Position numbers and translations under genes: made by a program
DNA from: Micropterus salmoides
Lineage: Eukaryota; Chordata; Actinopteri; Centrarchiformes; Centrarchidae
NCBI RefSeq assembly: GCF_014851395.1
Contig: NW_024044681.1
Location: 1,271,413 to 1,335,412, forward strand
Reading direction: 5' to 3'
Length of the DNA: 64,000 bases
Part shown: in pieces, positions 37,801 to 50,600 of the stretch
Layout: every line of letters starts with the position of its first letter
Position numbering within the stretch: the stretch's first letter is position 1
The notes under the pieces: model-generated
What the model was told of the DNA's origin: nothing
Database searches by the model: none
The model's input: only the letters and a program-made list of their open reading frames with translations

Positions 37801-38957
37801 GTGGTATGGCGGCCCTTCCGTTTCAGTGTAATTCACCGTTGTCGTAAATAAGCTGTATACATGCATTTGTTATCATTACATTAGATCAAAAAATACAATA
37901 AAAGTGAGAGATGTAAGGACACCTGTCCTTTTAGCTCTTTTAGCTCACGCCAACGAGTAAAAGCCAGTCCAATATTTACTCTTCTCCAGTCTCTTGCTCG
38001 GTCACTGTCTCTTTTTCTCCTCCTTGTTTCCTCTAATAAAGTCTTCTTCCGTCTCTTCGGGTTCTCTGCCATGAGATCCATGAATAATTGTCTGAGAGTT
38101 CTGAGCTAGGCTGCCGCAAAGCATTACGCCGTTGTCACAAAAGGTTTCTTGCCCTGGATTTCAATGTGACATAGTGTAATAGAGACGCCATTCCCCCTAT
38201 TACAAGTCAGAAGGTTTTATTTTAAGATATAATTACTAAATAATGTTGCTATTAATAAGATGTTAATGCAGGACTTGTAATATGTGTATTTCTACACATA
38301 CACACGATATGACATATATGTGATTATGTTTTCTTAGAGGTAAAAATGTGAAGGTGGTGCTACAGGAAAGGTCATGAGGTCATTAAAATGTTAAATATTA
38401 GCATTTATATCACAGACATATACAGTTTAAGGCGTCTGAGCTTTTGTAGACTCATATTTCACTCAGTTACGAATGTAAAAAATGTTTTTTATCAATTGAT
38501 GCGGTTGAGTCTGCAGAACGTATGATCAGTATCACTGGAAATAAGAACGTGTTGCTGTCTTCTGCAGATAACATTTCTTGATTTATGAAACTGGCGACAG
38601 TTTCTAATAGACTGTAAGTCGTGCGTTGTGAAATTAGATTTCTGAGCACAAAGAAACTAAAAGAAAAATGGATCCAGCTTCCTGAGCAGCTTCAAGGATT
38701 CTTGTTTTAAGAATTGAAGTCGGTTCTGAATCTCCTCTGGTCAGGAATATTTCCTCTGATTTTGTCTTAGCAAATACATCAAAGTAATGAATAAACAATA
38801 AAGTCAATTTCTGTAAAGGGACAATTGAAAACAGATAATCTATCTGTACATGCAGATACTCACAGTGTGCAGGGCATCCATCTGTCTGTTTCTCTGCAGC
38901 AGAGACGTTTGTCTCAGACACCCAATTAGTTTGAGGTTTCTGCTGCGCCTCCTCCAC
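32041..38957 (-). CDS. Unidentified coiled-coil-like protein, 3' part of gene
   Basis: Five exons with good splice sites: 38864-38957, 37075-37136, 34330-34495, 33603-33745 and 32041-32149 (stop TGA at 32041). Phases match between exons 1-2, 3-4 and 4-5. Between exons 2 and 3 they do not, so a small exon there is probably missed. The third exon holds LPPIVRRTGG and an Arg/Lys/Glu-rich segment ending QQRKQEEHKSLLEE. The fourth is Glu/Gln-rich and probably coiled coil (RLDMEQQQEAEYLRQQENKQ), running into LSLSQRVAK-PWVSSYFRKFP across the last junction. The tail is very basic (NHRSRRRGHTKRR). No signal peptide, membrane segment or catalytic motif is visible. I do not recognise the family. It lies between cct2 and myrfl, a place occupied by BEST3, LRRC10 and RAB3IP in human; it matches none of these. 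The start codon was not found. Confidence 0.6.
32295..32385. repeat. Short dispersed fish repeat (SINE-like), partial copy
   Basis: CATTTACGTTAGCTGACTTT ... GTCAGAGGTCACACACCTCT ... GGGGTTAAGTGTCTTGCTCG, the same blocks as 39310-39560 and 43449-43635. Family not assigned. Confidence 0.5.
32580..32637. repeat. 15-base tandem repeat, four copies
   Basis: The unit is CTGAAGCTAACGTTA with one or two base changes. It consists largely of the GCTAACGTTA word that is enriched in several other places in the window. Confidence 0.9.
34723..34870. repeat. (AC)n and (AT)n microsatellites
   Basis: An AC run at about 34722-34743 and a pure AT run at about 34831-34869. The AT run abuts the left end of the Tc1-like element. 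Confidence 0.9.
34876..36031. mobile_element. Tc1-like element copy, split by a nested insertion
   Basis: Left end GAGATGCTGATCAGACAGCA, inverted at 35820-35845. The shared text (GTGCCTTAGGCTGGCCACAA) matches 57075-57130. The interior is interrupted at 35078-35640 by another element and is otherwise deleted relative to 56984-57945. Confidence 0.65.
35078..35640. mobile_element. hAT-like non-autonomous element nested in the Tc1-like copy
   Basis: Ends TAGTGTTGTAGT and ACTGCAACACTA are imperfect inverted repeats. Flanks CCAAAGGT (35070-35077) and CCAAAAGC (35641-35648) are near-identical 8-mers. The uninterrupted paralogue near 57283 reads CCAAAGGC, so they are a decayed 8-base target duplication, typical of hAT elements. 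The body is rich in GTCTTGGTCTTG words. Confidence 0.75.
36585..36606. repeat. (AT)n microsatellite
   Basis: An uninterrupted AT run in the large intron of the unnamed gene. Confidence 0.85.
37790..38180 (-). mobile_element. Possible transposon-associated ORF relic
   Basis: The minus-strand frame 37881-38081 begins MDLMAENPKRRKKTLLEETR and includes RVNIGLAFTRWRELKELKG, then a possible donor. I have the impression that this R-V-N-I-G-x-A-F-x-R-W-R-E-L block recurs in fish genomes as a repeated exon of DNA-transposon or THAP-type proteins. It could instead be an alternative 5' exon of the unnamed gene. Confidence 0.3.
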
Positions 38958-39309
38958 CTGAATTAGTCATCAGTGTGTGTGAGAGAGTGTGTGTTCACAG
39001 CTGAGTTGAGACAACCAACCCTGTCTCCCAAAATGACTACGGTAAGATGTAATTTGCGTGAGTCCATAACTAAGTTTGTTCTTCCTTCTTAAGTTCTAGT
39101 TATAGTCATGTGTATTAAAAATAAAATAAAATACTTGTGCTCTGGCGCTCCCTGCTTTAACACAAGGACAGGTGGTGCACTGAAATGTACACATTTTACA
39201 CAATGCATAGTACACGATAACAACTAACATATTTACAAAAATGTGTAGCGCGTTCAGCAACCTGACTGTGTGTCACAGTTTGGTTTGTAAGGGTTTCTGT
39301 GTTTGTAGT

Positions 39310-39560
39310 TTTACATTTACATATTTACATTTACTCATTCGGCAGATGCTTTTATTCAAAGAGACTTACAGCGTTAATAAAACATCAATACAGTAAGAGA
39401 TCTTCAAGTGACAATAGATACTAGTATGAGCAGCGGTATATATGTCAGAGGTCACTAACCTGTGGAGCAACTAGGGGTTAAGTGTCACATTAGTGGATGT
39501 TGCAGGGGGAATCGATCCTGGGTCTCTCACACCAGTGCGATGTGTCTAATCCATTGTCTT
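39310..39560. repeat. Short dispersed fish repeat (SINE-like)
   Basis: TTACATTTACTCATTCGGCA GATGCTTTTATTCAAAG with the later blocks GTCAGAGGTCAC, GGGGTTAAGTGTC and CTGGGTCTCTCACACCA, in the same order as at 43449-43635. Confidence 0.55.
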
Positions 39561-39615
39561 GTCACCACCCGGTGTTATCTGTGCCTTTCTGTTATCTATG
39601 TTTATTCTGTACTTG

Positions 39616-40440
39616 TTCAATTCAATTCAGTTTTATTTATATAGCGCCAAATCACAACAACAGTTATCTCACAGCGCTTTTCATAAAAGAGCAGGTCTAG
39701 ACCGTACTCTATGATGCTATTTACAGAAGCCCAACAGTTCCCACCAAGAGCAGCACTAGGAGACAGAGGCAAGGAAAAACTTCCTTTAAGAGGCAGAAAC
39801 CTCGAGCAGAACCATGGCTCAGGGTGGGCGGCCATCTGCCTCGACCGGTTGGGGTGAAGGAGAGAGAGAGAGAGAGAGAGAGAGGGATGGTTCAGGACTA
39901 CCTGAGCCAGCCCTAACTATAAGCTTTATCAAAGAGGAAAGTCTTAAGCCTACTCTTAAATGTGGAGATGGTGTCTGCCTCCTGAACCCAAACTGGAACC
40001 TGGTTCCACAGGAGAGGAGCTTGATAGCTGAACGCTCTGGCTCCTAGTCTACTTTTGGAGACTCTAGGAACCACAAGTAACCCTGCATTCTGGGAGCGCA
40101 GTGCTCTGGTGGGGTAGTAAGGTACTATGAGCTCTTTAAGATAAGATGGTGCCTGACCATTAAGAGCTTTGTAGGTAAGAAGAATGATTTTAAATTCTAT
40201 TCTGGATTTTACTGGAAGCCAATGCAAAGAAGCTAAGACAGGAGAAATGTGATCTCTTTTCCTGGTTCCTGTCAGAACACGTGCTGCAGCATTCTGGATC
40301 AGCTGAAGAGTCTTAATGGACTTTTCGAGCAGCCTGATAATAAAGAATTGCAGTAATCCAGCCTAGAAGTAACAAATGCATGGACTAGTTTTTCTGCATC
40401 ATTTTTAGACAGGATGTTCCTGATTTTTGGGGGGCTGTCA
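39616..40440 (-). mobile_element. CR1/L2-type LINE 3' end, copy 1
   Basis: The minus-strand frame 39913-40227 encodes MHWLPVKSRIEFKIILLTYK and LLWNQVPVWVQEADTISTFK, the C-terminus typical of L2-type LINE ORF2. A 3' region with a GA microsatellite (39859-39882) and a terminal (TTGAA)n-like tail at 39616-39630 follow. 5'-truncated. Confidence 0.75.
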
Positions 40441-41269
40441 AGAGTAACATAGCTAACTAGCTAGCCAGCCAACTAGGAGGCAGTATCAAAGTAAACAAGG
40501 GTCCTAGAAATGCAGTTACAGCTACATACTACTCCTTCCATTATAAACCCCTCTGATCCTCACACTGTAAAAATATAAAACAAAAACATCAAGACATGTG
40601 CAATATGAGTTTTAAACATTTTAATTCTACTTCACTGTCTATTAGTTGTAATTTCACACAAAGCAGAGTGGATTCAGTCACGTTCAGCTCATAGAAACAG
40701 TTTCACAAAAATGACTTCTTTATAATAACTTTTTGTTGTGTGCTTTTTCTAAGAGTCTCAGATTTATGGATGTGTTTTTAAGAGTTATGCTGTTTAAAAT
40801 GAAATAACAAATAAGGAACAGATTCAGGTTTCATCCTCAGAAGCAAGTAAACATTATCATAATAAAAAAAATCATTCAAGACCAACCAACACAAACACAG
40901 CAAATTACTTAAATCTTGTGTTGATTCACAACCTTTCTGGCCTTTGACCGTTTATAGCCATCATAGGTTGCAAAGGTCTACCTGATGACTTGTGACCTGT
41001 TCAACCGAACCCTGATCATGTTCCCTTTTTACAGGCCTAAAAAGATAAAACTCAGTATTTCACAAGAAAAAAAAATACACATAATTTGCACAACAGAAAT
41101 GTTTTTTTCCCTCTCCTTTCCTATATTGATAATCACCTGAAACAGATTTATCTTTTTATCTTGCGACACAACGATCTGAATTTCATTAACAGATTTCTGC
41201 ACATCAGTGTCACAGTAATGCTGCGTTCACAGGAAAAACCAACAGCGTGACAATGTGATACAAATATTT

Positions 41270-41833
41270 CACATATGGACACTTAGTCAAGACCCCTTGG
41301 CGTCACGTTTAAATACCCTGGGTACCGTTTAGTGTTGTTTTAGTACATGTAGGGCTCTGCGGTCAAATTTGAATAAATATGCAACGTCCGGTTAGACTTT
41401 CAAAATAAAAAAAGTGGTTAATGTTGTGAAACATCACAGTTTGTTTAGGTTTAGGCACCAACACTATTTGGTTATGGTTTAAGGAAAAGATCATGGCTTA
41501 AATAACTACATAGCCTCTGTAACATAACTAAAAAGAATCAGTGTTGACTTTTTCATTCACACGGGAAACTCTGTGAATGCTGTTTAACTTCTTGGGACAT
41601 TTGAGGGTCCAGGGTCATCTTCACTACAATACATGTGCAACATCCGGTTAGACTTTCAAAATAAAAGTACTTGTTAATGTCGTAAAAACGTTGCAATTTG
41701 GCCTCCTTTTCGAAAGTCAGTTTTCTGGTCCTCCAACCACCTCCTTCCTTTGACTTTTGTGTTAAATATCCTACACCTACCTTTAGCGTTGAAGAAAACT
41801 TGTCCTGTCTTGACCATGTGTCCATATGTGGGG
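41270..41833. mobile_element. MITE with inverted ends, family A, copy 2
   Basis: CACATATGGACACTTAGTCA AGACC at the left is inverted as GTCTTGACCATGTGTCCATA TGTG at the right. The block CGGTTAGACTTTCAAAATAA appears twice inside (41390 and 41646), so this copy carries an internal duplication. Confidence 0.65.
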
Positions 41834-42546
41834 ACTTTGAAGTCATTATTCTAGCAATGCACGCAGCTATAAAATGCAGCTTTCTCTTAGAATTCTATTG
41901 CAAACTTCAAATTCATGTTAAATTCCCTCCAAAAGGTCATTCACTCATATTCAGCATGGACAGAGAAAGGAGAGCTGCACTTTGTATATCCTCTTTTTAT
42001 GTTGCAGAAAAGGCAACAGCAGCAACAAAAAAAACATTATTAGCTCCTTGTTGTCCAGATTGCCCACATTTTATCTTTGTGTGAGGAAACTACGTACAAT
42101 CTGGTTGTAAATTACACTGTGGAGGACGGCAAAAAGTTGCAATATTTTAACTCAGTCAATGTCGTCTACAATTACCTCTAATATTCTCTACTGAACTCAC
42201 CTAGTTTTACCGTCCTGCTCTCGTCCACTATAATGATATCTGGATAACGTCCACTGATATTTGGTAAGAAGTTTCATCTGTTCAATCTTTGTTGGGTTAG
42301 CTTGTGCGTCTCTACAAGCTTAAAAGCAAATACATGAGAATAAACGACAGTAAACAGAAGAACATATACCGGGATGTTATCTACATCTGAGCTAAGCAAG
42401 TTCCACTGCAGACTTTTGCAATTACGCAGTAGAATCTAACAGTAAAAGTGACTTCAGAATAATATATCACAAGGCATTTGCAGCTAAAAAAGCAGTCTGC
42501 TTATTTTTCTGATTGCCATCTTTGTGCTGCAAGTGTTTAATATATT

Positions 42547-45500
42547 TTAAATTTCTGTGCTTGAGTCTGAGCAGCGTCTGTGGAAGTGGAAATAGTAGTC
42601 AGTGAAGAGCGCCCCCGCGTAGTGATGGTCAGTAGTGCAGTCTGCTTGACCCTGAGGAGACATTTAAAAGCATTTATATTACTTATAATGATATTGTCAA
42701 TACTACATTAGTCCTAAGCAGCCATCCAATCAAACATTTTATTTACTCTGTTTTCCCGTCATAACTGGAGGATTTTTGTTGATACATACAAAAAACATCT
42801 AGTTCAATGGTCGGCTTCCAGGAGCACAGGACTGTTGTGTGTTTGATCTCCATATTAGGTGAATGTTTTTTATATTTTTCATCTTCTTCAACAAATTAAT
42901 TATGAGACCGTTTCACATGCTCGCAATAAACGCACGTGCGTCCCAGCGATTGGTCCTCATCCATCAACCTCTCGCCTCTCACGCCTCAGAAGTAGCTGTC
43001 GGGAAATGTGAGATTGGATTCCGCTGAATGAGAAGCGAGATGCTGGGGAAATGAAAATAACTGTCTATAGGTGGATGGATGTTGACCAATCGCTGTGATG
43101 CATACGCTCCAGCACATGCTTTATTGTGAGCATGTGAAACGGTCTCTTCATAATTAATTTGTTGAAGAGGAAAACAGACTACTATCTCACGACACAGTTA
43201 TCACAGTTTCACGGGAAAACTGAGTAAACAAAATGTCCGAATGGATGGTCACTTTGGGTTTTTGTAAAATAAACACCACAAAATAAAGTAAACATGATCA
43301 ATCTTCAGTTAAGTAGAAAATGCAGCTTAAAAACTTTGATAGCTTGTCTTCACCAATGAAAATTATGAACGTAAGTACGATTTGTGTTATTCTGTATTTT
43401 TCTTATTGTCAACAAATCCTGTGAAAAGACCCAAACCAACATGTTACTACATTTACATTAATTAATTTAGCTGACGCTTTTATCCAAAGCGACGTCAGAG
43501 GTCGCACGCCTCCGGAGCAACGAGGAGTTAAGTGGCTTGCTCGGGAACACCTTGGTGGATAGGTTACAGTGGGGAGTTCAACTCGGGTCTCTCACACCAC
43601 AGCCATGCGTCTTATCCACTGCCCCATCACCACCAGTCTATTGTCTGACTTCCTGTCTGTATCTCTCAGCTCCGAACCCATTGGTTCCTCCTGAAGACGT
43701 AAATCTTTATAAACACCTCAGAAATATAAAATGAAAAAATAAAAAAGGCTCAGTAATTTCCTAAAACAGCTGCTCGCTCTAGTTTTTTATGAAACAAACA
43801 GGAGCAAATTGTGCATTTGTTGGGGACTATTTTCAGCGGGGGATGAATCCACATGTGGTGCTCTAGTTTCAGGACTACTCGTTAGTGAGGATACATAAAG
43901 CGTTGGTTTGAGTCTGCGAATTAGATTTGTTACTAATAAGAAAATAATAATAAACCATATTAACCTGTTGCTTCTATCAGGAAACAAGAGAGACAAAAAT
44001 CAGTTTCTTACAGCCACTGTGGAGCGAAAGTGATACGAGCTGTGATAAAGACGAGCCACGTGAAGAGGCCATTCGTGTTCCCCCTGCAGAGACAGACAGA
44101 GACCAAAGAACAAGAATCAGCTCTACGTTTATTTAACAATAGCTCAGTTTCCAATAAAACAACATGTCACACAGGCACAACATAGTTTAACTCCTCTTTG
44201 GATTTCAGTTTGAAACAAACCCTGAATGAATGTCTTAAACATAGCAGGGCTGCACATAATGATCATTATCAATTAATCTGCACTGTTTCATTAAATTCTT
44301 TGGTCTATAGAATATTTTAGATCACTTTTCATGAATAGATTTATCAGCTTCTTTTTATGGTTTTGGGTTTTTGAGTTGCGTTAGTTCCTGTTTTATTTTG
44401 AAATGATCCTCCCTGTTGTGTCTTTTCGACCAGATCTCACCCTTAGTCCCGTTTTCACGCATGGTCGAGACCTCTTGGCATCCGTTTTAAAGCAATGGGG
44501 AAGCCCTGTAGGGTCATTTATGAACGCTAAAAGCAGGTGTAAGATATAAATATCAGAAAAGTTAGAGTAACGTGGTGGTTGAGGTGGATGGTGAGCCTGA
44601 AACTGAACTTTCACCCAGGAGATTGGTGTTCGTTTCCCGTGTTAAACAAAAAATCAACATTGATTGTTTTTAGTGACGTAGGTTAAGTCACATAAGTAAC
44701 GTAGTTATTTAAACCCAAACCTAACCAAGTAGTTTTGGTGCCTAAACCAAAACAAATTGCAATGTTAAATACTAGTTTTATTTTGAAAGTCTAACCAGAC
44801 GTTGCATATTTCTAAATGCTAACGTCATCAGATGTTGCATACTGATTGTTGCTAACCAAAAACAACGCTAAAGGGCATTAAAAAACGGCGCCAAGGGGTC
44901 TGAAATGTGACGAGTTGGGAGTGAGAATGTGTTGGTCTTGTCCGAACACTTCCTGTCTTTTTATTCTCCTTGGTTGACTGTTTGCACCCTATTATGCTTT
45001 TCCACATTTTATGACTTATCTGCAATGTTAATGTTAAACACGGCCAAAGCTTCAAAAAATGAGTACAAGTATTTATAAGAAATCCCTGTGAGCAAAAACC
45101 TCAGATTTCCTCCTGTTCTGAACACGCGGAGCTGCTGTTCCATATATGGTCATGTGCTCCCACACTAACGCTCAGTCCTGTTCTGCCCAGCAACAACAAC
45201 AGCCTGGTAACGTGCTTCAGGTCTTGGCCAATCAGAAGACAGTGGGCTTTAAGAGGGGGGGGCCTTAAAGAGACAGGAGCATCTACAGCTTGTTTCAGAC
45301 AGAGGTTGAAATGAAGGCCTACATGAAGAGCCAGTATAAGAAAAAAATATATTTTTCTGAACTTTGAATCATGGAAAGCTTCCATACAGAAGTCACAAAA
45401 CTACAATATAGGACTTGAAAAGCAGTATAATAGGTCTCCTTTAATGTGTTTTACCTGTGTTATCCTGCCTTTTCTATGCTGTAAGTTGTGATGGCAGAAT

Positions 45501-48500
45501 TTTTTTTTCTTCTTTGCTTATAATCTTTTATGCAAGTTCTTATAAGAGTGCTATTTTTGCTATTATTATTATGTCTTATATATTGTTTTTAATCTTTAAC
45601 CTGTTCCTTTTATTGTTATTCTCATTATTCTAGTCTGTCCACATGTGTAGGGTTTGGGTCATGGAAGTGAAGTTGTTTTATTGTTTTCCTTACTAGCTGT
45701 TCCTCTCCTTGCTTTGATTGGTATCAGTCAAGGTCGGAAGAGGATTTGTGTTGTAGTGCTTCTCTGTTTATTATTTTTTTCTAAATAAATTCTTCAACGG
45801 TTTGTTGTAACTCAATTATCTGCTCAATCCCTCACCAGGAATATAATTTCCACGACACAAGTCAGTGTCTTTCCCCTTCTCTTTTGTCGTCTTGACTTTT
45901 GTCTTCTGCCTGTATTCCTGTTGCATATTTCAGATTTTGGATTACTGCCTGCACATGCTGGATTTGTTGCTTTAGTTTGGACTCCTGCTTGCCTCTACTG
46001 TGTACTGTAACTGCATCTGCACCGCCTGTGCGTCCTGCATTTTGGGGGCTAAATCCATTTTTGTTCTTACCTTGGCATTAACCTGACATGTCTTTTTATA
46101 GCTGATACACACATAGCATTAGCTCTGCAAATAAAACAAAGCATTTCATGTTTTCTTGTGTGGTTATTTCTGCTTTCTGACCAGCTCGGTCCTCTACAAA
46201 ACTACAATCCAGACATTAAGCAGGGAGTGGGAAAGACAAACTTAAAAAAAAACAATCAAATTAGCCTAAAAAGACCCATTACGCATGCGTTTTTTTTTCT
46301 ACCATCCTATCTCATGCATGTCCTGTATGGTGTGTCACTGTGTGATTGGTGTCTGTGTCTGGGATTAGCTTGAGTGTGGCTGTGATTAGCATGTCGGCCT
46401 GACGTGAGGCGAAACCTCAACCTCACACATCCATAATTCAGTGTTTCCCCACGCTTCTGCATTATTAACTGTGATGGTAACTGAAACCCACACACAAGTT
46501 TAACCAAGTATGTGCATGTATGGTTTTTCATCAACCTTTCAGGAACGGATGTCCGATTTACGTCTATGAATTTACAGATTGATTATTTTAGATTTAGATT
46601 TTTATTTTTATGGAGAACCCCAACAGGTCTTGACCATGCGTCCATATGTGACAACTTGGGGTTGAGAACAGGTTGTTTTTAACGCATTCTTTTTTCATGA
46701 TTATCACCTATTTATCATGTGCAAGCTTTACTTACCACCGTTGATTGCTGGTATGTGATTCTGCTGTGAATGTGAATGGTACACGCACTAATGCTCTGTA
46801 CAAGTGAAGACCCTAACGGATAAATAAAGTTCTCTGAGTTTGAATCGAATTGAATTGTTTCCATGCGGAGAGCAACAAAAACATTAACCCCACAACTGTG
46901 AATACTGTTTCCGTTTCTTTGTTCACCCAGGCCAAATATTCTCTGTATGAACTAAAATTAGTGCTGGGCGATAATCGTGATTAATCGCGTTGTTTGGCGC
47001 AAAATTTATGTGGTTTGCAAACACTTTAAACAAAGGTGCTTTTTACCAGCAATATTCCCTTTTATACAGTAGCAATAAAATATTTCTTGTAAATCTCAAC
47101 TTAAACATTAATGTTATCAAATCATATATTAAACCAATGCCAAGGCATTACCTTTTATCTAGCTTGTTAAAACAAGTTACTATCAGAGTCCAGTTTTCTT
47201 GCGTTTTTTCTGAGCAGTTATTAGCAGAAACATTTTTCTTTTCTCAGGGAGCAGCAGAAACAGTTTGTGTTCAGTAGCAAGTGTCCCTGTTAGAGTGAGG
47301 TGAAGTGCTCGAGCACAAGGTGTAGCGACAAGCGGGTACGTTCCCGCTGCCCACTGCCGAAGTTCAATTGTCTTGAACTTTTTGTATGCGACGCGCAACA
47401 CAAATCATTGTAAGAGAGACTGATCCTCGCTGTTGGTGAATCTATTACTGTTTAACTAAACAGGACATCAACAGGAGGGAATTCACACGGCAGAGCATCC
47501 CCGCAAAACTAGATGAAGGCCTGTCGGGTAAAGTTATGTAGCCTGTAATTTTAATTCAAGTTAAATAGGCTACGGCTGTGTGGCGCACAGAATCTGTTGC
47601 CATGGTTACTCTCAATAGAGTGCCTGCCGTTTACTCGCGGCGTGCTGTCTCCCTTTCTGTTCACCTCAGAGAACCCACCTTTGTGATTTGCAGCCTGATC
47701 AACATCCCGCCCCTCCTGTGACCCAGATGGTTTGACTGTACGTGTATTCAGAGCCAGTGAGCAACGGACTTTCAAAATAATAATAATAATAAAAACAGCG
47801 TTAAAGTGCGATAAAATAATTGTCGACGTTAATTAATTAGTTCCCAGCCCCAACTAAAATGTATTGATAGTATATTTTTTGTATTCATGTATCCTCCTGC
47901 CTCCACCCCCCAACAGCCTCGGTGTAATTCGAACACTGCGTAGACGTGTTGGATGGATTCCCAGTCGTGAATAGTAATTAAGTACCTTTACAGAAGTACT
48001 GTACTTTTGGACAATTTTGAGGTACTCCACTACACCACATTTTAGAGGGAAATACTGTACTTTTGACTCTGCTACAGTTATTTGAATAAATCATCGCTCA
48101 GCTCTCAAAAAAAGCAGCAGAAAACAGGTGGACACTTCACATTACATGGCAGATATTAGAAATAATGTAATCAATCATTTAACTGGGGATGTGAAACTAT
48201 GATATTTACCTGTGTGTTTGACGGGTATCTGCTCTCAGTGACTGTGTTTACATCCAGCGGAGCAGAGCAGGCCGCCGACTCGTCAAAGCTACACAGATGA
48301 ACCACCAGCAACTCTGTAGAACTACACAGAAACATGAAAACACTTTGTATTTACTGTCACGCCTTTAGTTTCAAAACACAACTGAGAAGATTCAGCTCAG
48401 GCAAACCCTTAAACTGTTAAACTGCTAACTAACATCAGGGTTCTCAATCCTTTCTACAAATCATTTTCCAGGACTTTTCCAGGACATTTTCAATGATGAA

Positions 48501-50537
48501 GTAGCTGGCATGATATACAGGGATCATACACTAATATGCTCCTCTCTGCAGAAGTCTGATTTTAAAGACGTGCAGTCTTTGACTATAAACTTTCTGGACC
48601 TACTAGTCATTTCAACACCAAAATATGTGAAAATAGGGTTTAAAAATACTGAAATTTATCCTTTTATACTATCAACTTTAAGCTAATGTTGTTTACAGGA
48701 AAATAATGCATTTTAGTGACATTAAAAGTGTGAGCTGATGGATGTCAACGGTAGCTGAGTTGTGAATTTGGAACTATTAATACATTTTTTCTGTTTACTT
48801 TAATACTCTTTGTTTGGTTATAAAGTTTCTGTTTCCAAACCTCATAAAAATTGTATTTCTTAGACTCATAATACTATGACAGCTTGACACATTAAATTGT
48901 TAGCTAGGAAGCTGACATTTCTAAACCAAAAGAATCAATCAAATGATCACTGATGAATTTCAAATGAGCTGTTTTCATGTTTCGTGTTTTAGACCAACTG
49001 ATGTTTTGATTTTTACAGTCAGACAGTACTTACTTTATGAGCAGGGTGACCCTCATGTTGATTGGGACAAACTGGCTGATGGGAACTCTGTAGACGTATC
49101 GACCTGGCCTGAAGGAAACACAGTCAGTCCTGTTAAAATCACAGCGGTGGAAAGTGTGTACAATTTAGAGATACTTGTGTATTTCTATTTTGTACCACCT
49201 TGCACTTCTATTTGACTAGGAATTAGAAAGAAATATAGGACTTTTTAGTCTTTGACAGCTGTAATTAGTAGTTATTTCACCTTGATGAGAATATAATGCT
49301 TTTGTATAGATTAAATTAACCAACAGTACACAAGGAACTATTTCTGGAAAGATAAATGTTTGTACAAATTATGTGAAAAGTAGATGATTAATCTTAGTTG
49401 GGTTTGGTTGGTTTATAAAGAGTCACTGATGTCCAGAGGGATTTCCATGAAGGGAAAATATCACTGACAGACAGAAAGACTTTCTAGGTCACTGGAAATT
49501 GAACACTGTGTCCATTTTCCTCATAACTGGAAGCAAATGTTATTTTGATTAGATGAAATTGAAGAGGAAATTACAGGAAGCTATAGAACCTGTAAAATAA
49601 AGTGTTACTAAATTAGCTCCACCATAATCAACAGTAAAATGCAGAGAAGGACTCGGACTCGAGGTGCGGGACTCGTGAACAATAGAAATTAGGAAACATC
49701 TAATAAGCGTGCTGTTATTCGCCTCCCTGCGTTACCTATAAGCGGCCTACGTAACACGTAGCATCTGCTGCGCGCGGCCGCACGTGACAGAGGACAACAA
49801 ACACAGGCAGCTGCTGAGCCGTTCATCATAAACTTTGGCTTTAAAACTTCATAAAACAAGACCCAAACAAAGAAGCGCTGAACGCAAATAGGTCAGTAAC
49901 CTGTGGTGAGTGAACATGTTTAACTCAGCGTTGGCCATCTAACGTTAGCTTGCTTCTTGCTTTAGCTACGACCTACGGGAGGTTTGCTCCGACTGTCGTT
50001 CGTTATGAAAAGATGAATGAGCGTTTCTTTACTTGCCAAACTTGTGGTGGTCGATTAACGTAATCATTCAGGAGGCAGACACCATCTCCACATTTAAGAG
50101 TAGGCTTAAGACTTTCCTCTTTGATAAAGCTTATAGTTAGGGCTGGCTCAGGTGAGTCCTGAACCATCCCTTAGTTATGCTGCTATAGGCCTAGACTGCC
50201 GGGGGATTTCCCATGATGCACTGAGCTCCTCTCTCCTCTACTTTCTCTCCCCCTGTATGCAACCTCATCCCATTATTGCATGTTACTAACACAACTTCTC
50301 CCCTTTCCGGTAGTCTTGTGCTTTCTCGTCGGCTCTGTGGCTGTGGAGTCTGGATCTGTGGTTGCGGGTCACCTGCTGCCCCCGTGTTCCTGCTCGACAC
50401 CCTCTGCTGCAACAACTATTGTTACTAGTTCTATTGTTATTATAATCATTAATACTACTGTAAATATCTGTACCATTTTTCATTTAGTCTATAGCAACAT
50501 CACCTTTACTGTCTGTACCTCTGTGTGGATATTGTGT

Positions 50538-50600
<63 letters not shown>

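Larger units (their letters stand above)
38958..42546. other. Spacer between the unnamed gene and myrfl
   Basis: The start of the unnamed gene should be here but no exon was recognised. The content is repeats: a SINE-like block, an L2 LINE end and a family A MITE, listed separately. A short myrfl 3' UTR probably occupies the right edge. Confidence 0.4.

Noticed and set aside
37881..38081. Basic minus-strand ORF starting MDLMAENPKRRKK as a first exon of the unnamed gene.
   Set aside because: It lies between two exons of that gene (38864-38957 and 37075-37136) that already join in frame, and it looks like a repeated transposon exon.
39018..39050. ATGACTACG followed by GTAAGA on the plus strand as a tiny first exon.
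   Set aside because: No downstream plus-strand exon could be found; probably chance.
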